A DNA stretch of 64,000 bases from positions 101,651,344 through 101,715,343 of the forward strand of contig NC_055986.1 of assembly GCF_018446385.1 (NCBI RefSeq), given 5' to 3'. The notes beneath the pieces were generated by a model. The model was not told where the DNA came from. It did not search any database and worked only from the letters and a program-made list of their open reading frames with translations. This stretch comes from Zingiber officinale. Taxonomy: Eukaryota; Streptophyta; Magnoliopsida; Zingiberales; Zingiberaceae. Of this stretch, positions 32,831 through 43,857 are shown piece by piece (position 1 is the first letter of the stretch; the number at the start of each line of letters is the position of its first letter). The position numbers and the translations under genes are program-made.

Positions 32831-33947
32831 ATTGACCTAGAGACATCGGAATTTTATGAAATAAATTTCTATGGATTCATATTATTGTCCTAATCATAAA
32901 TATACCATTATCCATAATTTTTAATAAATATTTTGAGAGATTTAAATTTTTAAATCAAATTAGATCAAATTAGGATAAAAAATTCAAACAATCAATATAT
33001 TTGGTCAAAAATATTTATAAATATATAATTACGATCAGGACAATGATACGAATGCATAGAAACTTGTTTCATGAAATTCCGATGTCTCTAGGTCGATATG
33101 TAAGCATTACGATTTTTTTTCTTTTTTTTTAAATTTTGGGACGAATCCTGGATTCATCCCAGAATTGAGAATATTAAAAAAAAACACGGAGGCCTTATAT
33201 ATTGACCTAGAGACATCAGAATTTCATGAAATAAATTTATATAGATTTGTATTATTGTCCTGATCTTAAATATACCATCATCCATAATTTTTAATAAATA
33301 TTTTGAGAGATTTAAATTTTTAAATCAAATTAGGTCAAATTAGGATAAAAAATTCAAACAATCAATATATTTGGTAAAAAATATTTATAAATATATATTT
33401 ACGATCAGGACAATGATACAAACACATAGAAACTTATTTCATGAAATTCTGATGTCTCTAGGTAGATGTTTTTTAAAACATATATAGTTTACGACTAACT
33501 TAAAAGTTATTATGCAACGTATGTTAGTAGATAAGCGACGGAAACCTTAAATTTGGATCTAGAGACAATGGAATTTCATGAAATAAATTTCTTTGGATTC
33601 GTATTATTGTCCTGATCATAAATACACCATCATCCATAATTTTTAATTAATATTTTGAGAGATTCAAATTTTTAAATCAAATTATGTCAAATTAGTATAA
33701 AAAATTCAAACAATCAATATATTTGGTCAAAAATATTTATAAATATATAATTATGATAAGGACAATGATACGAACACATAGAAACTTGTTTCATGAAATT
33801 CTGATGTCTCTAGGTCGATATGTAAGCCTTACGATTTTTCTTCTTTTTTTTTAAAATTTTGGGACGAATCCTGGATTCATCCCAGAATTGTGAATATTAA
33901 AAATAAAAGAAAAAAAATACGGAGGGCTTATATATTGACCAAGAGAC
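32828..33947. repeat. Array of ~370-bp units each holding a fold-back
   Basis: Units start near 32830, 33200, 33555 and 33930. The last is cut by the nested retroelement and resumes at 41275-41540. A truncated fifth starts near 41700. In each unit gac(c)tagagacatcggaattt(c/t)atgaaa at the left is matched by its reverse complement at the right (caagtttcatgaaattccgatgtctctag), about 270 bp away, with further inverted similarity for about 70 bp. Units are joined by gggacgaatcctggattcatccca and an acggagggc phrase. Confidence 0.85.
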
Positions 33948-34520
33948 TGTTAGGATTGATGGATTACGGCTAGAGAGGGGGGGTGTGAATAGCCGCCCCA
34001 AATTCTTCGCGTTTCTTCCTACGATTAGGGTTAGCGCAGCGGAAATAAACAATAGAAACGACAACGGAGAATAGCAAACCTCAAACTCGTCGATGTAACG
34101 AGGTTCGGAGATGAAACTCCTACTCCTCGGCGTGTCCGTAAGGTGGACGAAGCCTATCAATCCGTCGGTGGATGAGTCCCCGGAAAACCGGCTAATAAGA
34201 ACACTCCTTCTGGGTGGAGAAACCTCGCCACAGAAACTTCTTGCAACAGCAAGAAAGGTGTACAAAAATACAGCACAAAACAGAAGACAATATGAATGTA
34301 CAAAACAAAGCTTGCCTACTATTCTTGTCGAATGGAATCCGAAGCAGCAACTTCAGGAAACTCACAGCAGCAGCTGATCAGTCGAGGAAAGCTCACCCGA
34401 AGCTTCAAGAAGGAGCTCACACGAAGCTCAGTAAGCTAAGAGCTCAGCAAAGCTCGATCACAGTCAGGAGTAGGAAGAAGAAGAGTAAGAGAGAGAGGCT
34501 CCACTGTAGAAGCCCTCAGC

Positions 34521-34530
34521 CCTTTTATAG
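34521..34530 (-). promoter_or_regulatory. LTR TATA box
   Basis: On the - strand GGCTATAAAAGGGC, a strong TATA element, in the expected position of an LTR promoter. The copy in the 5' LTR (about 39718-39728) reads GGCTATAAAATGGC and would be the one that drives the element. Confidence 0.6.
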
Positions 34531-34596
34531 CCTGCATCCACCTGCGAGAAGAATAGAGGCCAAAGACAGCAGAAGAATCTAGTCGTTGTCTCTCAA

Positions 34597-34840
34597 CGGC
34601 TAGGGCCAGACCGATCAGGCATCACCCTGATCGGTCGTGGGGACCGATCAGGCTCTATGCTGATCGGTCCCCAGACCGATCAGAATGCTTTCACAGAGAG
34701 TTGCCCAACTCTCTGTGCGTACCCTGATCGGTCCCGGGGACCGATCAGGCTTCCTGCTGATCGGTCCCCAAACCGATCAGTAAGCTCACAGAGGCACACT
34801 GATCGCTTTTTGATCGGTCTCCAGACCGATCCAGGTCTTG
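34597..34840. repeat. Block of gaccgatcag hairpins
   Basis: Repeated pairs such as ctgatcggtccc / ggggaccgatcagg form short perfect hairpins, at least six arms in 240 bp, with agagttgcccaactct as another hairpin at 34695-34711. The same block is at 39805-40050 in the other LTR, and single pairs occur in the interior at 36408-36490. Confidence 0.8.
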
Positions 34841-35933
34841 GTTTTTGTCCAAACCAATATCCTGTCAACCTTGACCTCTTGGTACATCATGCTTAGCATC
34901 CGGTCACTCCCTTGACCTGCTAAGACTCCCCACCAAGTGTCCGGTCAATCCCTTTGACCCACTTGGACTTTTCTCTTCGTGTCAAGTATCCGGTCACTCC
35001 CTTGACCTACTTGACCTTCTCAACACCAGATGTCCGATCACCCTTGATCCATCTGGATTTTCCCTTGCCCGGCTTCACTCACCAGGACTTTCACCTAGCT
35101 TCACTCACTAGGGTTTTCACCTGGCTTCACTCACCAAGATTTCCAATCTGCCCGGCTTCACTTACCAGGACTTTCCAACTGCCTGGCTTCACTCACCAGG
35201 ACTTTCCCACTACCTGGCTTCACTCACCAGGACTTTCCCACTGCCTGGCTTCACTCACCAGGACTTTCACCTAGCTTCACTCACTTAGGGTTTTCACAAC
35301 TGCCTGGCTTCACTCACCAGGACTTTCCCACTGCCTGGCTTCACTCACCAGGACTTTCCCACTGCCTAGCTTCACTCACCAGGACTTATTCGTCTGCCTG
35401 GCTTCACTCACCAGGACTTTCCACATCCGGTCCAGAGAAGGAGCTACCGAGCCCTCTCCGACTTCCATTCGGTCCAGAGAACGAGCTCCCGAGCCCTCTC
35501 TGACCACATTCCGGAGAACGAGCTACCGAGCCCTCTCCGACTTCCCATGTGCCAAGCTTCCATACTTGGACTTCTCCGTGCCAAGTCTCCATACTTGGAC
35601 TTTTCCCGTGCCAAGCTCCCTGCTTGGATTTTTCACCATGCCAAACTCCCTTCTTGGACTTTTCCCATGCCAAGCTCCCTGCTTGGACTTTTCCCGTGCC
35701 AAGCTCCCTGCTTGGACTTTTCCGAGTCAGGTCAACTCACCTCGAGTCAACCAGGTCAACCTTGACCACGGGTTGCACCCACAATCTCCCAAGCTTGTAT
35801 CCTTGTCAAACATCAAGATACAACTTTTCTGTTCACGTCAAACATTGTCAAACATAACTCGTCAAACATCAAAACACAACTCGAGTCAAGTCAACTCGAG
35901 TCTGGTCAACCTTGACCTAAGGTTGCACCAACA

Positions 35934-35950
35934 ATCTCCCCCTTTTTGAT
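35934..35950 (-). other. Polypurine tract of the gag-only element
   Basis: On the - strand AAAAAGGGGGAGAT sits directly before the 3' LTR, identical to that at 6790-6806. Additional ctccccct runs (36068, 36230-36300 on the + strand) lie in the non-coding interior. Confidence 0.8.
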
Positions 35951-37606
35951 GTTTGACAAAACCCATAATCAAACCCATAATCAAGTTAGTTTAACCCGAT
36001 AACCTAACTTAGGTTTTCCAATATTCTTCCCTGAACATTCTCTAGACATTCTCCATTCTCCTTTCTACTCTCCCCCTTTTTGACACACATCAAAAAGAGT
36101 GAATCAAGGTCAAGAGTTTCTTCCTAATGAAAGTCCCATACCTTTCATTGAAACTCTTAATTTCCCCCTTGATACTAAGGTCCAACAATTAACTTAGTGA
36201 TAATCCCATATCACTCAAGTCTTTAGGAGTAAAAACTCCCCCTAAAAGTCAACTCCCCTTGACTAATAGGTAAAATTCCCCCTAAAGGTCAACTCCCCCT
36301 TGACCATTGCACCAACAATGTCTTGGAGAGTTTCAAACCTTCAAAATACCAACTCCCGAGCTGAAATTTCAGGCAACCAGTCGAATTTCAGCAATTTGGC
36401 ACGCCCTGATCGGTCACCGGACCGATCAGGCTTTCTCTGGATCGGTCCAGTGACCGATCAGGAAAGCCCTGGATCGGTCCAGTGACCGATCAAGACACTG
36501 ATGGACAGATTTCTGAATTTTTCCTTCCCGAAATTCAGAAACCTCTAGAAAATCACAGAAAATTCGAAAAATTGTGAAATTTTGAGGATACATTCCTCAT
36601 AACATATACTATCATGGAAAAATAGTTTTCTATGAAAATAAGTTCCATTTTCAAATCTTGATACAAAGTTAAAAAGTCTTTGAAATAGCTCAAAGTTAAC
36701 TCATCTTTGTATCACTTTGCTCAATGATGAATGCTATCACTAGAAAAGTTTCATCAAGGTTTTCAAATCAATTTTGAAATAATTTTAAACCATTTAATTT
36801 AGGACCACAATCTTTGGGCTAAATGTACATGACTTGTACATAAGCTTTCCCTATGATCCCCATTTAGAATTAGGTTCATCTAGGTACAAGAACCATACAC
36901 CTTGATCCTAACTCATCATCCTAATATCTCACACACATCTAAGGTGTATCAAACACATCCAAGTCAATTTTGATGTGAGATATGGGTTTAGGTTAGCTTA
37001 ATCTAAGTTCTCATGTATTTTTCTAAATAACAATTTGATCTCCATATCAAATTGTGTTTTAGTCCTTAAATCAATTTCATTGATCATTAATGCACAAGAT
37101 GATGACATGGCATATAATTGTATCATAAATGGAAACATGTGTCAATGTCATGATGTCATGGCATAAAGTATGAAACTTAAATAAAGCATGACATTTAACT
37201 AACCTAAGCATTATCATGACATTTTAAATGATCATAAACTAAATATGATGTCATGACATGGCATATAGCAAACAATATATGGCAAATAGCACATAAAGGT
37301 ATAGAAAATACCTAATTCTAGCCTTAGTTGCCATTTTTGATAATTTTGATCATTTTGCCATAAATTCTATATTCCTAAGTGTAATAGACCTAAAATCATA
37401 TCCTCAAGACTTTTAGATCACTATGTGCCAACTAGATTGACTCTAGAAAATTCCTCAAATGTGGTTGGCACATCCTAATTATCTTAGGAATAATTTTCAC
37501 TTTCATTTTGAAGGCTTGATTAGACCTTGAAAATTCCTAAGGTGCCACCTTTTGCCATGATTAGGTTAACTACCTATTCAAGTAAGGTTGACACACCCTA
37601 AACCAT
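35951..37606 (-). other. Non-coding interior between gag and the 3' LTR
   Basis: No protein is seen on either strand. The text includes several gaccgatcagg hairpin pairs (36408-36490), AT-rich phrases and repeats of atgtcatgacatggcata near 37100-37270. In a full element this position would hold protease through RNase H. None of their motifs is recognisable, so pol was lost rather than decayed in place. Confidence 0.6.
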
Positions 37607-39082
37607 CTAGTGTGATGGAATCACGCTCCTAGGAACCCAATACCTATTAGAGCTCATTGGGTTCACTAAGTATTCACTAGGGATGACTTCCCTAGCAACC
37701 CTTCTAATGACCCTCCTAGGCTTTGAAGCCTTGGTCATTTGGGACTCATCAAGATCAACTCTAGGGGTGACTCCCCTTGTGACCTTGGTGATGGTCTTCC
37801 TTACCCTAGATTTTGTTCCATAATCTAATGGAACATTGTGATAAGTGGGCTTGACCACTTGGGACTTAGGTTTGTGACCCAAACCTTTCATGTCCTTGGG
37901 CTTTGGTTTTTGCCCCTTAGACCCTATATTTGACTTTTCCAAATTTTTAAGGGTCTTTTCTAAAGAGTCAAGTCTTGACCTCAAGACTTGATTTTCCTTT
38001 TCTAAGGCCTCAAGTTTTAACTTGTCATTTGTCTTTGAGGTATTCCTAGGCATATGTCTAGTTGTTTTGGGATTTCTACCTAGGTTATCCTTAACCTTAG
38101 ATGAGTTGATCCTAGGGTTGGCTTTCCTAGTGTTATCCTTATCTAGGCTCACATGTTTGGCACCTAAGCATGTGTATCGATTTCTATAATTATCATGCTT
38201 ATCATTATTGTCAATTGCAATCAAACTACTAGCATGCATCTTACTAGTATTGCAATAATGTGCCTTAGAGATTACCTTAGGGTTTGCCTTAGCTCCCCCT
38301 ATCGATGTGCTCGGTCTCTTGTCCTTGTGAGATTGCCTCCCCCTCGGACATTGGCTCCGATAATGTCCCCTTCGCTTGTATTGGAAGCACACCACGTGCT
38401 CCTTGCTCTTGCGTATCGGGACTCCGGCTTCCTTGATCTTTGGCGCCGGTGGAGTCTTCCTAACCCTCTTTGGACATTTACTCTTGTAATGTCCAAATTC
38501 CCTACACTCAAAGCATAATATATGCAATTTACTAGAACTTAAATTGCTTGAGTTACCTAGGGTTGAGGTGGGATGTAAGCTCTCTCTTTAATCCCTTCCG
38601 GAGGTAGAAGCTTCTTCTCCTTGCTCCGAACTTGAAGAGGAACTCTCCTCCTCTTCTTCTTTAGATGTTGAGTAGCCCTCAACTTCTAAATCCATCCCTC
38701 CATGATGTGAACTCCTTGGCTCACTTGACTCCTCTTCATGACTTGAAGTGGAGTTCCCCTCATGGAACTTAGCCAAGTTGTTCCACAACTCCTTGGCATT
38801 GTTGTATCCACCTATCTTACATAGAATGTCATTAGGTAATGAGAATTCAAATACTTTCATTACCTCATCGTTGATTGTGGAATGCTGGATTTGTTCCCTT
38901 GTCCACTTCTTCTTCTCGAGTGGTTTTCCTTCCTTATCCATTGGAGGCTTGAAACCTAATTGAACACAACTCCAATTTTCAAGGTTAGTCATAAGAAAAT
39001 ACCTCATTCTTACCTTCCAATACGCGAAGTCGTCGCGGTCATAGAAAGGTGGAATGGTGATGTCTTCTCCGAGTTGATCCAT
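37607..39082 (-). pseudogene. Copia gag, one in-frame stop
   Basis: Start ATG at 39082. Residues 1-110 contain the capsid start (PPFYDRDDFAYWKVRMRYFL; LENWSCVQLGFKPP; AKELWNNLAKFHEG) typical of SIRE-like copia gag, then a Ser/Glu-rich segment. A TAA at 38588-38590 interrupts; the same frame continues for 20 codons and then through 38527-37607. This second part has a zinc knuckle CFECREFGHYKSKC and a degenerate one (CFQYKRRGHYRSQC, second Cys replaced by Tyr), a coiled-coil-like stretch (LEALEKENQVLRSRLDSLEK) and a basic C-terminus. Without the stop it would be about 490 codons. Confidence 0.9.
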
Positions 39083-39129
39083 CTCTAGCTTATGCTCCCT
39101 CGGGTGTTAATCCGGTGAAGAGCGACCTC

Positions 39130-39141
39130 GCTCTGATACCA
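39130..39141 (-). other. Primer binding site (initiator Met tRNA)
   Basis: On the - strand TGGTATCAGAGC, a perfect standard site, two bases from the end of the 5' LTR (39144). Confidence 0.88.
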
Positions 39142-39143
39142 CT

Positions 39144-41274
39144 TGTTAGGATCAATGGATTGCGGCTAGAGAGGGGGGGGTGTGAATAGCCGCCCCAAAT
39201 TCTTCGCGTTTCTTCCTACGATTAGGGTTAGCGCAGCGGAAATAAACAATAGAAACGACAACGGAGAATAGCAAACCTCAAACTCGTCGATGTAACGAGG
39301 TTCGGAGATGAAACTCCTACTCCTCGGCGTGTCCGTAAGGTGGACGAAGCCTATCAATCCGTCGGTGGATGAGTCCCCAGAAAACCGGCTAATAAGAACA
39401 CTCCTTCTGGGTGGAGAAACCTCGTCACAGAAACTTCTTGCAACAGCAAGAAAGGTGTACAAAAATACAGCACAAAACAGAAGACAATATGAATGTACAA
39501 AACAAAGCTTGCCTACTGTTCTTGTCGACTGGAATCCGAAGCAGCAACTTCAGGAAACTCACAGCAGCAGCTGATCAGTCGAGGAAAGCTCACCCGAAGC
39601 TTCAAGAAGGAGCTCACACGAAGCTCAGTAAGCTAAGAGCTCAGCAAAGCTCGATCACAGTCAGGAGTAGGAAGAAGAAGAGTAAGAGAGAGAGGCTCCA
39701 CTGTAGAAGCCCTCAGCCATTTTATAGCCTGCATCCACCTGCGAGAAGAATAGAGGCCAAAGACAACAGAAGAATCTAGTCGTTGTCTCTCAACGGCTAG
39801 GGCCAGACCGATCAGGCATCACCCTGATCGGTCTGGGGCTGATCTGATCGGTCGTGGGGACCGATCAGGCTCTATGCTGATCGGTCCCCAGACCGATCAG
39901 AATGCTTTCACAGAGAGTTGCCCAACTCTCTGTGCGTACCCTGATCGGTCCCGGGGACCGATCAGGCTTCCTGCTGATCGGTCCCCAAACCGATCAGTAA
40001 GCTCACAGAGGCACACTGATCGCTTTTTGATCGGTCTCCAGACCGATCCAGGTCTTGGTTTTTGTCCAAACCAAGTCCAAACCAATATCCGGTCAACCTT
40101 GACCTCTTGGTACATCATGCTTAGCATCCGGTCACTCCCTTGACCTGCTAAGACTCCCCACCAAGTGTCCGGTCAATCCCTTTGACCCACTTGAACTTTT
40201 CTCTTCGTGTCAAGTATCCGGTCACTCCCTTGACCTACTTGACCTTCTCAACACCAGATGTCCGATCACCCTTGATCCATCTGGATTTTCCCTTGCCCGG
40301 CTTCACTCACCAGGACTTTCACCTAGCTTCACTCACTAGGGTTTTCACCTGGCTTCACATACCAAGATTTCCAATCTGCCCGGCTTCACTTACCAGGACT
40401 TTCCAACTGCCTGGCTTCACTCACCAGGACTTTTCCACTGCCCCACTGCCTGGCTTCACTCACCAGGACTTTCACCTAGCTTCACTCACTTAGGGTTTTC
40501 ACAACTGCCTGGCTTCACTCACCAGGACTTTCCCACTGCCTGGCTTCACTCACCAGGACTTTCACCTAGCTTCACTCACTTAGGGTTTTCACAACTGCCT
40601 GGCTTCACTCACCAGGACTTTCCCACTGCCTGGCTTCACTCACTAGGACTTTCCCACTGCCTGGCTTCACTCACCAGGACTTATTCGTCTGCCTGGCTTC
40701 ACTCACCAGGACTTTCCACATCTGGTCCAGAGAACGAGCTACCGAGCCCTCTCTGACCACAGTTCGGAGAACGAGCTACCGAGCCCTCTCCGACTTCCAT
40801 CCGGTCCAGAGAACGAGCTCCCGAGCCCTCTCTGACCACAGTCCGGAGAACGAGCTACCGATCCCTCTCCGACTTCCCATGTGCCAAGCTTCCATACTTG
40901 GACTTCTCCGTGCCAAGTCTCTATACTTAGACTTTTCCCGTGCCAAGCTCCCTGCTTGGATTTTTCACCATGCCAAACTCCCTGCTTGGACTTTTCCCAT
41001 GCCAAGCTCCCTGCTTGGACTTTTCTCGTGCCAAGCTCCCTGCTTGGACTTTTCCGAGTCAGGTCAACTCACCTCGAGTCAACCAGGTCAACCTTGACCA
41101 CGGGTTGCACCCACAATCTCCCAAGCTTGTATCCTTGTTAAACATCAAGATACAACTTTTCTGTTCACGTCAAACATTGTCAAACATAACTCGTCAAACA
41201 TCAAAACACAACTCGAGTCAAGTCAACTCGAGTCTGGTCAACCAGGTCAACCTTGACCTAAGGTTGCACCAACA
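39144..41274 (-). repeat. 5' LTR of the gag-only element
   Basis: 2131 bp. Same arrangement as 33948-35933, with extra copies of the tggcttcactcaccaggacttt repeat (about 40290-40715) and an added gtctggggctgatctgatcg near 39833. Point differences are few by eye, suggesting recent insertion. Open frames on the + strand (39308-39574, 40182-40493 and others) repeat those of the other LTR and are not genes. Confidence 0.92.
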
Positions 41275-41794
41275 GAGACATCGGAATTTCATGAAATAAA
41301 TTTCTATGGATTCGTATTATTGTCCTGATCTTAAATATACCATCATCCATAATTTTTAATAAATATTTTGAGAGATTTAAATTTTTAAATCAAATTAGCT
41401 CAAATTAGGATAAAAAATTCAAACAATCAATATATTTGGTCAAAAATATTTATAAATATATAATTATAATCAGGACAATGATATGAACACATAGAAACTT
41501 GTTTCATGAAATTTTGATGTCTCTAGGTCGATATGTAAGCCTTACGATTTTTCTTCTTTTTTTTAAAATTTTGGGACGAATCCTAGATTCGTTCCAAACT
41601 TTGGGAGGAACCCAGGATTTGTACCCAAATCTAGGATGAATCCTGGATTCATCCCAAAATTGAGAATATTTAAAAAAGAAAAGAAAAAAAATACGGAGGG
41701 CTTATATATTGACCTAGAGACATCGAAATTTCATGAAATAAATTTCTATGGATTCGTATTATTGTCCTGATCGTATTATTGTCCCAAACGTGAT
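41275..41794. repeat. Remainder of the interrupted fold-back unit and a truncated fifth unit
   Basis: 41275-41540 completes the unit cut at 33947. 41541-41697 is spacer rich in gggacgaatcctggattc. 41698-41775 is the left arm of a further unit, which breaks off into transposase-related coding text near 41795. Confidence 0.75.
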
Positions 41795-42022
41795 AAGATT
41801 GATTGGTGGGTTGTTTGTAAAACCAAAGCATGAAAAAAAATTGAGGCACGTTGGGAAAACATTGCATATCAACAAGAGGAAGTTGCAAACACCTTTCAGA
41901 CTGAGGAATTTATTATTCTAACTTTACGAGATCCCAGCGGTGTAGTGATAAACGTGGATAGAAGTGAAATTGATGATGTTGATGATGATGAGGAGGAGGA
42001 GGAGGAGGAAGAGGAGTCGTAG
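41795..42022 (+). pseudogene. CACTA transposase C-terminal fragment
   Basis: Text begins IDWWVVCKTKA, meets a TGA (41831-41833), then continues in the same frame with WENIAYQQEEVANTFQTEEF and LRDPSGVVINVDRSEIDD and ends in a run of Asp/Glu before TAG. This resembles the extreme C-terminus (DUF4216-type) of plant CACTA TNP2/TNPD transposases, where a Trp-rich strand is followed by an acidic tail. The catalytic part is missing. Assignment is from motif memory, not a search. Confidence 0.6.
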
Positions 42023-42243
42023 GAGGAGGAGGAGGATGATGATAACGACAATGATGACTTTGATTTTTGATAATGGGTAAGTTTTGTTAGATTATTTAAA
42101 GAAATTTACCATATTTTTTTTATAGTGTCTCATTTATAATTTTATTTATTTTATCTGTTAATACATTGTATTTGTTCCTACAGGTCATTAGAGGTGACTA
42201 TCTCATATTTTTTTCCTCCTTATTCTATAAGCTTTACGTAAAA

Positions 42244-43857
42244 ATGGTAAGTTTTTAAATGTCCTTTTTTTATGTATCATATCTATAATTTACTTTATCC
42301 TATATTGTTGGAATTTTCAGCATATATTTCAACGTGGTGGACGTAGACGGAGCTCACAGGACCAAACAAATTCATCACCTGCCAGTGTACCTATGCCACC
42401 CCCTGATCAGGCAGGACCATCACATGTACCTTCTCCACCGGCTTCAAATTCGTCATTGCCATTACCATCCCCAGCGCAGTTACCAACCCCCACAAATCTT
42501 CCTGACTCTGCAAGAAGCTCATTTGCTGAGTTTAGAAATGATAGAGCTTTTTTAGTCCCCATCGGAGATTCGTAAGTACTATAAAATGTTTTATTTTTTT
42601 ATTTATCTTAATTATTTAACATCATTTGTTTGTAATTTAATGCAGATTTGAAAATCCTGTACAAGTTGTTCGCGAAATTAATAGAATTATGAATAACCAT
42701 TGGAGAGGAGATTCGATGACATATTCAAGCACCCCACCAGCCACAAAACAACTATGGTGGAGCGAGTTCAAGGTATATTTTCTTGAATTTAATTCAAATT
42801 TAAAATTAATATATAATTAAAAAAAATTCCATTTCAGTGGCTAAATAATTGGGACCCTAATGATGAAATGGAGATCCGCAGAATATTTAAAAAAAATGTG
42901 ACAATCACATCAGACATGTATTAAGTCACGCCAAGCATCGGGGAAAAAAACCAAACTTCATCACCGAAGAAAATTGGGAGAGGATCACCCAGTTTTGGGC
43001 AACAGAGGAGAGTAAGCAAAGAAGTGACTTGAATAGAATGAATCAATCTCACAATTCTGGTGACTCATCTGCTATATATGCGGGAGGTTCCATTAACATA
43101 GATGATCATAGACGGTGATTGGTAATTTTTTAACTCTTCCACAAATTAATTATCTATATCAAATTATTTCATTATTTGTAATTATGTTTTTTTAGACCAA
43201 GGAGCTAGGGAAGGAGCCCTCTTTCATTGATACTTTCATCCGCACTTTTAAAAAAACAATAACACTTGGAGTGGGGCGAGAGCAAAAGCAGTCAAGGTTT
43301 GAATAAATATTTATTTGATCGTAATATATGATTTAGATTTTATTAGTTAAGTACCTTCTCTGTCTTAATATTATATGTGTTTCTATTATATCTAATCAAT
43401 ATCTTTATGTGTTTTAAAAAATAGGACAAATATGGTGAACTCGAGCTATCCCAATCATGCTTACAAGCTGGTGTTGATAGTCAGGGGTCTGAGGAGTCTG
43501 TTGGCAATAATTTGAGTTTATGGTTGGAGGCTAGTGGAGGACCAAAAGGGGGAAGGATTTTGGGAATGGGTTCCTTGAGCAGAACCCAAAGAATAGTTGG
43601 AGCATCTTCCTCCTCAACAACACTTAGGACCCAAGTAAATACCTTGACTGATGAGGTTAGCAATCTGAAGGAAATAATATCGCAAAGAGACCTAGAAAGG
43701 GCGAAAATGGAGCAAGATATGAGAGCGTTGCGCCGACAGCAAGAATTTATCATGCGACACCTTCAGTTGACCTCTGCTCAAAGTCAGGTTCCTTCCAATG
43801 ACGATGATGATGATGGCTATGATGATAACGATGATGGTGGTGATGGTTGTTCCTGAT
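42244..43857 (+). pseudogene. CACTA-encoded Transposase_24-like (Ptta/En/Spm) gene, frameshifted
   Basis: A multi-exon gene on the element's coding strand. Probable start ATG at 42244 directly followed by GTAAGT. Exons: 42320-42570 (Pro/Ser-rich; acceptor ttttcag, donor GTAAGT), 42646-42771 (NPVQVVREINRIMNNHWRG; donor GTATAT), 42838-about 43120 (WLNNWDPNDEMEIRRIF..., then GKKPNF/ENWERITQFW and NIDDHRR), about 43195-43296 (TKELGKEPSFIDTFIRTF), and about 43424-43857. The last has a coiled-coil (LRTQVNTLTDEVSNLKEI) and a poly-Asp tail. A missing base in an A-run near 42895 and an extra base near 42950 break exon 4, with a TAA at 42921. Neighbouring introns look normal. Confidence 0.75.

Larger units (their letters stand above)
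33948..35933 (-). repeat. 3' LTR of the gag-only element
   Basis: 1986 bp. Internal layout: GC-rich leader, TATA region, a block of gaccgatcag hairpins (34597-34840), 31-32-bp repeats of tggcttcactcaccaggacttt (35065-35425), gagaacgagctaccgagccctctc repeats, and 28-bp repeats of tgccaagctccctgcttggactttt (35548-35725). It differs from the other LTR mainly by copy number in these arrays and by an 18-bp insertion near 39836. Confidence 0.92.
33948..41274 (-). mobile_element. Gag-only copia retrotransposon, complete ends
   Basis: The element is 7327 bp, with LTRs at 33948-35933 and 39144-41274 (TGTTAG...CCAACA), a perfect 5-bp duplication gagac (33943-33947, 41275-41279), a tRNA-Met primer site and a polypurine tract. 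The 3.2-kb interior encodes only a gag protein; protease, integrase and reverse transcriptase are absent. This matches the described class of terminal-repeat elements with a GAG domain, which depend on a partner element for enzymes. It lies inside one of the fold-back units of the CACTA element. Confidence 0.93.

Noticed and set aside
34657-35949. Repetitive peptides (CLDFS, LPGFTHQDF) in LTR frames
   Set aside because: Translations of 28-32-bp LTR repeats, present in both LTRs and in more than one frame.
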